A stretch of 61,702 nt of DNA from an uncultured Christensenellaceae bacterium. Its GTDB lineage: Bacteria; Bacillota; Clostridia; Christensenellales; Pumilibacteraceae. Below, one piece after another: positions 25,782 through 34,003 of this stretch. A program made the translations under genes and the position numbers. The notes beneath the pieces are model-generated. The model was given only the letters and a program-made list of their open reading frames with translations. It was not told where the DNA came from and did no database searches. The DNA is taken from the NCBI GenBank assembly GCA_910586925.1, contig CAJUKG010000007.1, positions 49,092 to 110,793 of the forward strand, read 5' to 3'. Every line of letters begins with the position of its first letter. Within the stretch, counting starts at the first letter, position 1.

Positions 25782-26453
25782 CTACATCTTTGCTAACAGT
25801 GGCAGCACTTCCGACAGGCTATTGATAACCATAACATCGGATTTTACCGCTTTGTTTTTTCGGTTAAGCAAAATGGGCGTTATACCGACCGACAATGCCC
25901 CGCAAACATCGGTTTTTTCGGAATCACCGATATGCACGACTTCACTCGGATTACATTTGCTGATTTCCAATGCTTTCAAAAATAATTCCTTATGCGGTTT
26001 ATAGGCTTTAACCATATCTCCGCACACAATGCCCGCAGGATTCAAACCATTGTCTTTCATAGCAATATCGACATATTGCACACCGTTATTCGTAATTATA
26101 TAAATAGGATAAGGACACGCCTCAAAAAATGGTTTGACATCATCGAATAACGGGGCTTTTGACCAATACTCTCGGCAAAGTTCATGCATTTTGTTCAAAT
26201 CCGCCTTCAAGCCTACTTCTTGCGTCATTCTTTCAAGTGCAATGTCGGTCATTTCATCTTGCGTAAGGTATTCGCCGAAATTACTTTTATTTTCAAGCTC
26301 GGTTATGGCAGACCACCAATACTTGATCGCATCATTCGGATCGGTAAGGCTACTATGCATACAAACCATTTTCGTAAATTCCATTGTCGCTTTGCATATT
26401 TCTTGCGTAAGCGTACCCGAATAGTCCACGAATATTGCTTTTATTTTTTTCAT
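25782..26453 (-). CDS. HAD-superfamily hydrolase with non-canonical motif I
   Basis: 223 residues, haloacid-dehalogenase fold with a helical cap (about 18-90). Motif I is FVDYSGTLT: the nucleophile D10 is present but the general acid/base aspartate two residues on is a serine (S12). Motif II is YIITNNG, motif III K is in VKAYKPHKELF, and motif IV is HIGDSEKTD. In this superfamily the +2 residue separates phosphatases (Asp) from other chemistries, so this may not be an ordinary phosphatase. GGAG lies 11 bases before the ATG. It follows the EFR1 gene by 54 bases in the same direction. Confidence 0.85.
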   Translation of the reverse strand: MKKIKAIFVDYSGTLTQEICKATMEFTKMVCMHSSLTDPNDAIKYWWSAITELENKSNFGEYLTQDEMTDIALERMTQEVGLKADLNKMHELCREYWSKAPLFDDVKPFFEACPYPIYIITNNGVQYVDIAMKDNGLNPAGIVCGDMVKAYKPHKELFLKALEISKCNPSEVVHIGDSEKTDVCGALSVGITPILLNRKNKAVKSDVMVINSLSEVLPLLAKM

Positions 26454-26507
26454 AACAGTATTATCTCCAAGTTAATTTAATTGCCGACAAAAATTATCGC
26501 CGTGTAA

Positions 26508-27260
26508 TTAAAGGAACAGTTTATTGTCTTTTCTGCTACTACAAGACTTTTTGAGTGCGGCACCTACAAGTTTTACCATAGCACCGCTTACTTTACGTGC
26601 GTTTTGCGGACACACTGCCATACAGCGCATACAATTTATGCAGGCTTTTTTATCCGTCTTTTTCGGATTATTCTTGTCTATTGCACCCACAGGACACTTT
26701 TCTGCGCATATTCCGCAGGCGGTACAAGCCGAAGTTGCTTTTGGAACAAGTCCCGGTCCCGATTTTTTATAAGGACGATTGCCGGGAATATTTGGCTCGG
26801 TATCTGTCGAAGAATATATTTTTCCGGTTATCGACTTTGCAAATTCGTTAAGTTGTTGAACGTCAATATCATCCGGTCTACCCGTAGCGTACTGATGGGC
26901 TATCGAGTGTTCCGCAACTGCCGATATGCCCGCAACAACTTTGAAGCCACATTCTTTTGCGGTATCTGCCATTTCGATTAAAGTATCTTCTTGTTCACGG
27001 TTTCCGTAAACGGCAACTACGACTGCTTTTGCGCCGTTTGCCTTTATCGTTTTCAAACGGTCGATTGCGGTTTTAGGTGCTCTGCCACCGAAAGAAGGCA
27101 TTGCAATAACGGCTATGCTGTCGTCAGTTAAATCACAACCCGAAAAGTTCTGCACCGATAAATCAACCGTTTCAATTTCCGCACCGAGAGCATTTGCAAT
27201 AATGCTTGCAACTTTTTCCGTTCCGCCCGTAGGGCTAAATACTATTTTATAAATCCGCAT
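26508..27260 (-). CDS. EFR1-type flavodoxin/ferredoxin fusion
   Basis: 250 residues. The N-terminal flavodoxin-like domain has the FMN phosphate loop FSPTGGTEKVA (residues 9-19). The C-terminus has two 4Fe-4S motifs, CTACGICAEKCP and CINCMRCMAVCP. Proteins of this layout shuttle electrons between a flavin and iron-sulfur clusters; the physiological partner is not evident here. GGAG lies eight bases before the ATG. It sits 15 bases after an Rrf2 regulator gene, which suggests redox-responsive control of this small operon. Confidence 0.92.
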   Translation of the reverse strand: MRIYKIVFSPTGGTEKVASIIANALGAEIETVDLSVQNFSGCDLTDDSIAVIAMPSFGGRAPKTAIDRLKTIKANGAKAVVVAVYGNREQEDTLIEMADTAKECGFKVVAGISAVAEHSIAHQYATGRPDDIDVQQLNEFAKSITGKIYSSTDTEPNIPGNRPYKKSGPGLVPKATSACTACGICAEKCPVGAIDKNNPKKTDKKACINCMRCMAVCPQNARKVSGAMVKLVGAALKKSCSSRKDNKLFL

Positions 27261-27275
27261 GACAATTTCTCCGTT

Positions 27276-27734
27276 CTATGATATTTTAATAAATTGCTTG
27301 TTTTGCGATGAATATTTTTCGACAATGTATGCCGTTATGTCTTTCAAGGTATAATCTTTCAGCGCATTTTCCATTGCGTCCTGCGCGTGCAAAATAGGCG
27401 CGTCCAGCGCGGAAACGATATTGCATCCGACAGGACATTTGGGATTAGGGTTTTGATGTACATCAAAAATGACGCTTTCTTCGGAATTTTTAACCGCTTG
27501 ATATATATCGCATAAAGTAATTTCTTCTTGCGGTTTAGAAAGCCGACCGCCGGGAAGCCCGTTCTGTGTTTCCACAAGTCCCGCCTTTTTTAATAATGAC
27601 ATTACCTGTCGTATTACAACAGGATGACTACCGACGCTTTCCGCCATCATCTCGGACGTAGCGGGATGAGCGTCGCTTAACGCAACCAGAACAAGAATAT
27701 GTATTGCAACCGTAAACCGTGTATTTACTCTCAT
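27276..27734 (-). CDS. Rrf2-family transcriptional regulator
   Basis: 152 residues. N-terminal winged helix (MRVNTRFTVAIHILVLVAL; VVIRQVMSLLKKAGLVET; GLPGGRLSKP is the Rrf2 wing). The loop that binds Fe-S clusters in IscR/NsrR contains CPVGC (C100, C104), plus C75; the full three-cysteine set is not clear, so cluster binding is possible but unproven. It is the first gene of the rrf2-EFR1-HAD operon. A palindrome over its -10 box suggests autorepression. Confidence 0.92.
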   Translation of the reverse strand: MRVNTRFTVAIHILVLVALSDAHPATSEMMAESVGSHPVVIRQVMSLLKKAGLVETQNGLPGGRLSKPQEEITLCDIYQAVKNSEESVIFDVHQNPNPKCPVGCNIVSALDAPILHAQDAMENALKDYTLKDITAYIVEKYSSQNKQFIKIS

Positions 27735-27746
27735 AATTTAATACCT

Positions 27747-27781
27747 GTAACTATTATAATTACACCTTTCGAATTTGTCAA
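27747..27781 (-). promoter_or_regulatory. rrf2 promoter with overlapping palindromic operator
   Basis: TTGACA (27781-27776), 17-base spacer, TATAAT (27758-27753). The -10 box lies inside a 17-bp near-palindrome, GTAATTATAATAGTTAC (27763-27747), symmetric at 14 of the 16 paired positions. This is a good candidate autoregulatory site. Confidence 0.75.
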
Positions 27782-27882
27782 GCGTTTGATAGTCAAAAAA
27801 TCGAACCGCTTACCATTTGCGAAAAGTTTAATGCGTTCGTAAACAAGCTAAAAGAAGAATATTAAATAAACAATAAGATAAA

Positions 27883-27912
27883 GCACGGAGAATTTTTAAT
27901 CTCCGTGCTTTT
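27883..27912. terminator. Hairpin terminator downstream of the LRR gene
   Basis: Arms GCACGGAGA / TCTCCGTGC with an A/T-rich loop and TTTT on the plus side. It lies between the LRR gene stop and the rrf2 promoter; on the minus strand TTATCTTATTG follows, so it can end LRR transcription. Confidence 0.75.
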
Positions 27913-27919
27913 GAACTAT

Positions 27920-27938
27920 CCGATAAATTGTAATTTAT
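27920..27938. repeat. 19-bp repeat, copy 2
   Basis: Identical to 25312-25330 and in the same orientation, again just after a terminator hairpin. Confidence 0.8.
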
Positions 27939-27955
27939 CTTTCAAGTTACTTTCT

Positions 27956-28693
27956 TTAATCTTCATAGTAGTCAATATCACCATCAATACAACGAACTAT
28001 ATAATCAGACGAATCCAAGTCCCAACTGCAATCCGTATCTATATTTTCCCAACCATCTTTTGTTCCAAGATAAATTATTTGTTCAAGTTTCTTGCATGCC
28101 ATAAACACCGCCGTACCTATTTTAGTTACGCTATCGGGGATTGTTATTTTTGTCAGCAACTTACAGCCAAAAAACGCGCTATCACCTATACTTGTAACCC
28201 CGTCGGGTATAGTTAAGTCCGCCAATTTCCAACAACTTTCAAAGGTTTCGTCGTCAATACTTGTTATACCATTGGGCAAAGTTATGTGCTCAAGCTTGTG
28301 ACAATAAGAAAACGCGCCATATCCAATAACTGTCACGCTGTTTGGTATGGTTATACTTGTAATGCTGCTGCATGAACTAAATGCTTCGGCTCCTATAATT
28401 TCCAAATTATTTGGTATGATTACATTAGCAAGAACGCAACAAACGTGGAACGCTGAATTACCGATGGCACGCAAACTATCAGGCAGATTTATAGTTTGAA
28501 GCTCACTGCAATTTTTGAAAGCGTTGTCCCTAATGCTGACTACGCCCTCCGGAAGTTTTACAGACTTAATCCAATCGCAATTTTCAAACGCACCTTCACC
28601 GATAATTTTTACGTTGTCGGGAATAATAATATGCTTTGCTTTGCCAAAATATTTTATCAAAATAGTTTCGTTACCTATCATAAAATCCGTCAT
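27956..28693 (-). CDS. BspA-type leucine-rich-repeat protein (LRR_5)
   Basis: 245 residues made almost wholly of about 23-residue LRR_5 units, with consensus ITIPDSVTSIGDSAFxGC; about eight units are visible (for example ITIPNSVTVIGYGAFSYC and LTIPDGVTSIGDSAFFGC). No signal peptide or anchor is seen, unlike secreted BspA proteins, so it is either cytoplasmic or exported with a partner. GGAG precedes the ATG. It is AT-rich like the block to its left. Confidence 0.9.
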   Translation of the reverse strand: MTDFMIGNETILIKYFGKAKHIIIPDNVKIIGEGAFENCDWIKSVKLPEGVVSIRDNAFKNCSELQTINLPDSLRAIGNSAFHVCCVLANVIIPNNLEIIGAEAFSSCSSITSITIPNSVTVIGYGAFSYCHKLEHITLPNGITSIDDETFESCWKLADLTIPDGVTSIGDSAFFGCKLLTKITIPDSVTKIGTAVFMACKKLEQIIYLGTKDGWENIDTDCSWDLDSSDYIVRCIDGDIDYYED

Positions 28694-28784
28694 TTCTTTT
28701 ACTCCAAATTATATTACTGTTAATTAAATTACCGTTTATCTTTTAGATATTTTATCACAAATACGATAATAAGTAAAATAAATA

Positions 28785-28819
28785 AGCACACTTGCCTTGC
28801 TTGCAAGGTATAGTGTGCT
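28785..28819 (-). terminator. Terminator of the DUF4132 operon
   Basis: Outer arms AGCACACT / AGTGTGCT and inner arms CCTTGC / GCAAGG; on the minus strand TTATTTATTTT follows. Confidence 0.75.
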
Positions 28820-28895
28820 ATACTTATATTATGTTGTAAATTTTCCTATGGATACCGCGGTAAAAGAACGGTTTTTCTGTTGTGCGATTGCGCGA

Positions 28896-31800
28896 TTATT
28901 TTTTTATCTGTTTGAGGAGCGCGGCGTCGCGGATATTTTCGTCGTTCGCGAGCACCACCGCTTTTGAAATAATGTCCGCCGTCATCGGGTCCTCGTCCAC
29001 GAAATCGAGAAGCAGCGGTTTATTGACGCTGTACACGGTGTCTATCATGAGGTTTCCTACCCCCTCTTTGAACACGAGTCCCGTGCGGATATTTATAATA
29101 TACGTGCCGAAAGATCCCACGACTTTCACGTTGTCTTTTAGCAGCGACACGTTCTCCAGCCCGAGTATATCCACGATCGAACGCAGTATTTCGTGCCGCA
29201 CTTCCACCGTGGACATCGCAAGCTCGAAATCGTACACCGTGTTCGAACTTACGGAGATCATGAGATCGACGTCGCGGAGCGTTTCCGAAAAAGTCACCGC
29301 GTCCACGTCGCGAAGCATGATTATCTCGCCGTCGCTGCGCTTTCCGAAGAATATGCCGTGCAGTTCGCGGTTGAGGTCGGTAAAGTCCATGTCGTAAAAG
29401 AAATCGCACTCGCGGAATATCGCCGCGACGACTCCCGACTTGTAGTAAACCTTGCGAAGCCCGACGTCCTCGGACACGCCCCAACCCCGACCTTTGAGCG
29501 CGGCGACGCACTTTTTGAGATCGACGTTGAATCCCTTGAACCGCAGAACTTCGTCTTGGTTTTTTTCGCTGTCCGCCAAAGTGTATATCTCGCGGAGTGC
29601 TTGCTTGAACGGCTGTTTGACGTTATTCTTTACGACGTACCCGATAGCCGCATCCAACAGCCCCGCATTCTTCAGTTCCACGGGGTGCGCGAGAATACCG
29701 CCGCCCGCTATCGGCGTGCCGTCCAAACCGCAAAGCCCACCGTCGCGGCACAGCGCGAGCTTACCGTCCGCGAGGAAGAAAAGTTTTTCGAGTACGGTAT
29801 TCGTCACCCGCTCTTTCGCCATGACGGCGAGCTGTTCGGCGGTGAACGTCGCGCGGGTACACATGCACCGCTCGAACGCCGCGATCACCCGCTTGAACTT
29901 TTTGTTCGCTTCCTTTAGGTTCTCGCGGAGCGCGACGACCGCCTTGTCTTTGCCGATTTTAGACGGAACGGAAGCGAGCTTTTTGCCGTCTTTTTCCGCT
30001 GTATAACCGACCTTGAACTTGTTTTCGTCGATGTACGGCGAAACGGTCACCCCGTCTACGGTTATCGGCGTGCTTATGTCGATAGGGGTTTCCGCTTCCA
30101 TTTCAAACACGAACACGTCGGTGTCCGAATATCCCGCGACGCGCGCGAGGTTCTCGAACGCTATATCGACGGTGCGCCGCTCCGAAAGCTGACGCTGCGC
30201 GCCGAACTGCTTGCTTCCGCGCAAAAACTCCGAAAGCACCGCGTACCTTTCGCGAAGATCGTCGCGGTCTTTTACGGGGATAAGGCTGTACACGAGGCAG
30301 TAATCTTTGTTGCGAGTGCCGTTTATCTTCTCCAAACACTCGGACTTGTCTATCCTGCCGCCCACTGCGTCGAAAAAGCGTTGTGCGCGCTTGTGCAGTC
30401 CGCCGACGGTCACGTACTTCGCGTTGTCGTAAATGCGCTTCAGTTCATCCGCGGGCACGAGTTCCACCATTTCGTTATACCAACGGTAATCGAACGCGCC
30501 GTCCTGAAAATCGGGATAGCTTATGTCCGAAAATTCTTTTAACTGCTGTTCCCGCTTTTCTTTCTCGTCGCCGTAGAGCGTTTCGTTGAGGTGTGCGACG
30601 AACCAAAATACGGCGAGCTTCAATTTTTCGATGCCGAGATACTTCGCCGCGTAATCGACGAACTCGGGATTGAACACCGTCGCGCGAATAAGCTCGTCTT
30701 TGGTGATTTTATACTCTTGGGCGAGCGAAACGAACTTTTCGTAACTGTCGTCCGCCGCTTTAACGCTGCGCTTGAGTATGCCCGAAAATACAGAGTTCTT
30801 TTCGCGACCGTATTCGGGCGAACGGTCCCAAGTAAGCCCGCGAAGCGCGGCGATCGCTTTTACGAAATATTCGACGCCGTAAATAGTTCCGCACCGCGCC
30901 ACTACCGCAGTGTACTGAGTTTCCAAACTCCCGCGCTTAAGCTCGAATTCTATAATGTCTTTTATGAAACGCGCGTACATTTCGGCGAACTTCGGCCACT
31001 CCCCGCCCCGCACAATGGTGTCGATAATATACCGAAGATTGCCGATCACCGTCATCAGATACCGCGCGAGTTCTTCGGATATAATCCCCGCCTCGAACGA
31101 CTCCGCGACCGTATACAGACGCGGCTCGTCCTTAAACCCTTTCTTATAGAAAAGCATATCGGTGTACAGCATGAGTTCGGCGACAGACTTTTCGCGCGAC
31201 TTTTTGCGGAGCATATCGAAAAACTCCCACGGATACCGCACGTAGTATTTTTTGCCGTCGAAAAGAAGCCGCACGTCGTACGAGTATTTTTGAGATCCGC
31301 CGCGCTCGCCCGCCGCCGCGGGCGCGCAGTACATGTACAGAATACTCGCGAGGCGTTCGGCGGAAAGATATTTTTTCGCCGCCGCTTTGCACAGCGCGAC
31401 GATCGGACAAAACTCATCGTCCGCGGTGCAACCCCGACCGAGTTTCGCAACGTACTTGCTTATTTTATCGCCGTCCCGACCGCGATAAACGACCGCGAAA
31501 TATTCGGGGCATCGCTCGTCCACGCAGTATGCGAGCATGACGACGCTCGCGAGTTCTTCTTCGGACAGAGTGTCGAAAATCTTCTCGAACTCCTCGCCGA
31601 GCGGGTACGACGAAAACTTTTCGCCCTCGTCCGACGCTCCCGCCACTCGCCAAAATCTACTGCCGAGCGTCGCCATACCCGACGTCGTTTCGTACTCGTA
31701 ATCGGCATGCTCGGCGCGAAACGCTTTTATCTTTTCGTAAAACTCGACAAACCTGTCGTATGAAATACAACGCAGCGACGGGCGGGCGACTTTTTTCGCG

Positions 31801-33518
31801 AGCTTCAAAACGTCCTCGATCTCCCCTTTCGGTTCTTTCACTTCGAACACGCTCTTGTTGTATTCCCACGGGCGCGTTTTATCCGACTCGGCGAGTTTTT
31901 TCGCAGACACCGAGCCTTTGCTCGCAAGTATTTCCTCACCCGCTTTCTTCTTATATTCTTCGGGCGCGGCGACGAGATACTCGGCGATCTTCACGCAGTC
32001 GCCCGACTTCATGATCTCTTTTATTATCTTCTCTTTGACGCTCTCTTTCTTGCTCTTGAGATAATCGGAAACGGCGACGCCCTCGTCGTACGTGAGCTTT
32101 ATCTTACTGTCGTTATAGAACGAAACGGCGACGTAGTTATCGGTCTTGAGAAATTTCAACGCGCACGCGCGAGTATCGAGAGATGTGATTGCGCGGCACT
32201 TTTCGAGATACGCGGCTTGCGCATCCTCGCCGAGTTTATCGTATATCGCGTCGATCGTCGCGGCGTACTCTTTGCTATCAAGCGCGGCGGCGATCCCGCT
32301 CATCACCCGCACGACGTCATTTTTGCAAACGTCGCGGGCAAAACAAATATCGTTATCCGTTTTGAAATGGTAATTGATTTTTCCCATGCCGACGAGAAGT
32401 CCGTACAGCTTGTCGAACACGACGGGCATGTCCTTTTTGTTTATGCTTTCCGAGGACACGGCATAATTGATAAAAGAATAGTCCTCGAGCGTGAGATCGC
32501 TCTCGAACACCGAACGGATCAACCCGAACTTATCGAGATTCCGACGCAAAGCGTACAGCGCGGCTTGCTTCGCCCGCGTCGAACCTCTGGCAATAATATC
32601 TTTTACGAATTCCGTCGTTCGATTCGGGTACACGCGTTTATACGTCGCAACAAAATAATACGCATGCGAAAAATCGGCGGCGAAATACGGCTCGGTGTTA
32701 TCTACGGCGGCATCGTGAAGCACCGCGATAAATTCTTGGGCTGTGACGACCGCCGAATAATCGCCTATGGACGACATGACGTCGTTCATGACTTTGAGCC
32801 GAGTGTAATTTTTTTCGGCTATCATCTCGGTGTAGCGACGAAGCGCGGCGGGATCTGTCGTTTCGAGCATGGCGCGGAGTATCATGTACCTGATGCCGTC
32901 CTCAAGCCCCGCGCCCGCAAGATACCGCGAGATCGCCGCCTCGAACTCGGGACAGGCATATGCTATGAGCAGATCGGTAAAGTACGCGGTGTACTCGTGA
33001 TGTTCGTCGATAAACGCGACGACGTCCGCGGGCGTAAATGCTTTCTCGTCGAGTCCGCGCTTAAAGAACGTCGACGACGGGCAATTATCCCGCGCCGCGT
33101 GCCCCTCTATCCCCACGCCCGAAATATTCACGATCGAATTTACGTCGAGAGGATCGACCGAACCGCACGAAAAGCACAGATGCCCGAACAACCGATCGCG
33201 GTCTATGTAATGCGTATCTTCGCCGCCGAAGGCTTTGACCCATTCGTAACGCGCCGACATGCCGTCGTAGTAATCTTTAAGAAGTTCGCGAAAACCCTTT
33301 TCGTGTTTGCGGAAAAACGCAACGGAGATCATATCCGCTTCGCCGATCTCGGCGGATAGCGGACCTATACTGCCGTGCAGAATGGCGTCGATTATTTTCT
33401 CCATGAAATTGCCGTTACTCGACAAAAGCGCGCGTCTTACCTCGGCGTCGCCGCATTTAGCGATAGCCGCGAGCACTTTTTTGTCGGTCACCGCCTTTTT
33501 GTTTTTTACAGATCCCAT
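28896..33518 (-). CDS. Giant DUF4132-type protein, 1540 residues
   Basis: A large cytoplasmic, helix-rich protein with no signal or membrane segment. Roughly the first 1000 residues look like HEAT-type or alpha-solenoid repeats. Residues about 1170-1330 resemble the DUF4132 domain (KDGKKLASVPSKIGKDKAVV, ERCMCTRATFTAEQL, GILAHPVELKNAG), and the last 100 residues (VRHEILRSIVDILGLENV ... ISKAVVLANDENIRDAALLKQI) resemble the conserved C-terminal domain that often follows it. Molecular function of this family is unknown. It starts 13 bases inside the 3' end of a small upstream gene, so the two are translationally coupled and probably work together. Its ATG is at 33518. Confidence 0.8.
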   Translation of the reverse strand: MGSVKNKKAVTDKKVLAAIAKCGDAEVRRALLSSNGNFMEKIIDAILHGSIGPLSAEIGEADMISVAFFRKHEKGFRELLKDYYDGMSARYEWVKAFGGEDTHYIDRDRLFGHLCFSCGSVDPLDVNSIVNISGVGIEGHAARDNCPSSTFFKRGLDEKAFTPADVVAFIDEHHEYTAYFTDLLIAYACPEFEAAISRYLAGAGLEDGIRYMILRAMLETTDPAALRRYTEMIAEKNYTRLKVMNDVMSSIGDYSAVVTAQEFIAVLHDAAVDNTEPYFAADFSHAYYFVATYKRVYPNRTTEFVKDIIARGSTRAKQAALYALRRNLDKFGLIRSVFESDLTLEDYSFINYAVSSESINKKDMPVVFDKLYGLLVGMGKINYHFKTDNDICFARDVCKNDVVRVMSGIAAALDSKEYAATIDAIYDKLGEDAQAAYLEKCRAITSLDTRACALKFLKTDNYVAVSFYNDSKIKLTYDEGVAVSDYLKSKKESVKEKIIKEIMKSGDCVKIAEYLVAAPEEYKKKAGEEILASKGSVSAKKLAESDKTRPWEYNKSVFEVKEPKGEIEDVLKLAKKVARPSLRCISYDRFVEFYEKIKAFRAEHADYEYETTSGMATLGSRFWRVAGASDEGEKFSSYPLGEEFEKIFDTLSEEELASVVMLAYCVDERCPEYFAVVYRGRDGDKISKYVAKLGRGCTADDEFCPIVALCKAAAKKYLSAERLASILYMYCAPAAAGERGGSQKYSYDVRLLFDGKKYYVRYPWEFFDMLRKKSREKSVAELMLYTDMLFYKKGFKDEPRLYTVAESFEAGIISEELARYLMTVIGNLRYIIDTIVRGGEWPKFAEMYARFIKDIIEFELKRGSLETQYTAVVARCGTIYGVEYFVKAIAALRGLTWDRSPEYGREKNSVFSGILKRSVKAADDSYEKFVSLAQEYKITKDELIRATVFNPEFVDYAAKYLGIEKLKLAVFWFVAHLNETLYGDEKEKREQQLKEFSDISYPDFQDGAFDYRWYNEMVELVPADELKRIYDNAKYVTVGGLHKRAQRFFDAVGGRIDKSECLEKINGTRNKDYCLVYSLIPVKDRDDLRERYAVLSEFLRGSKQFGAQRQLSERRTVDIAFENLARVAGYSDTDVFVFEMEAETPIDISTPITVDGVTVSPYIDENKFKVGYTAEKDGKKLASVPSKIGKDKAVVALRENLKEANKKFKRVIAAFERCMCTRATFTAEQLAVMAKERVTNTVLEKLFFLADGKLALCRDGGLCGLDGTPIAGGGILAHPVELKNAGLLDAAIGYVVKNNVKQPFKQALREIYTLADSEKNQDEVLRFKGFNVDLKKCVAALKGRGWGVSEDVGLRKVYYKSGVVAAIFRECDFFYDMDFTDLNRELHGIFFGKRSDGEIIMLRDVDAVTFSETLRDVDLMISVSSNTVYDFELAMSTVEVRHEILRSIVDILGLENVSLLKDNVKVVGSFGTYIINIRTGLVFKEGVGNLMIDTVYSVNKPLLLDFVDEDPMTADIISKAVVLANDENIRDAALLKQIKK

Positions 33519-33829
33519 ATTATTCCCCTCACGTACTTAAGTTTGATAAGCACGATCTCGTCGCCGTCCGAAAAGTCGGCGGCTTGTTCAAGCAGCGCGT
33601 ATTTGACGTTCTTCGTCGTGTTGACTATGTAGTAGCTTCCGTCCTCGAACTCGCTCGTCGCAGTGGATATACAGTCGTCGAGCGAAAACTTCGCGGGACG
33701 CGCGGCATAATTCTTTTTTACCATTTCCGCGATAAAATCCCCCACCGTCATCGCTTCGGTATCGTACTCGTTGCGAACGATCGGTTTTTTCAGATCGGAA
33801 ATGGACTTTTTCAGAATGAATATCTTCAT
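33506..33829 (-). CDS. Small uncharacterised partner of the DUF4132 protein, 107 residues
   Basis: Starts MKIFILKKSISDLKKPI, then VGDFIAEMVKKNYA, and ends DFSDGDEIVLIKLKYVRGIIWDL; the beta-alpha-beta pattern could be ubiquitin-like, but I do not recognise a family. I chose the ATG at 33829, not the upstream one at 33868, because the upstream segment would run close to the transcript start and reads like leader. GGAG lies 11 bases before 33829. It overlaps the giant DUF4132 gene by 13 bases and is first in the operon. Confidence 0.7.
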   Translation of the reverse strand: MKIFILKKSISDLKKPIVRNEYDTEAMTVGDFIAEMVKKNYAARPAKFSLDDCISTATSEFEDGSYYIVNTTKNVKYALLEQAADFSDGDEIVLIKLKYVRGIIWDL

Positions 33830-33882
33830 TGGCGCATACACTCCGATAAACTTTCGGCGACGGGTCACCGCCGCACACGCTT

Positions 33883-33911
33883 ATTATACACGACATGCAC
33901 GCGTTTGTCAA
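33883..33911 (-). promoter_or_regulatory. Promoter of the DUF4132 operon
   Basis: TTGACA (33911-33906), 17-base spacer, TATAAT (33888-33883), about 54 bases before the small gene. Confidence 0.9.
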
Positions 33912-33955
33912 TGGCGGAGTTTTAGCGATTTGCAACGTCCCCCACCGCGAACGAA

Positions 33956-33987
33956 AAATCCCGCGCTTTACGTAAAACGCGGGATTT
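33956..33987 (-). terminator. Terminator of glnA
   Basis: Perfect 10-bp arms AAATCCCGCG / CGCGGGATTT; on the minus strand a T run follows. It is 17 bases after the glnA stop. Confidence 0.9.
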
Positions 33988-34003
33988 AACATTGTAGAAT
34001 TTA

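Noticed and set aside
28896..33829. Calling the DUF4132 pair a defence system
   Set aside because: No nuclease, protease or NTPase motif is visible, and the nearest defence genes (McrBC) are 16 kb away.
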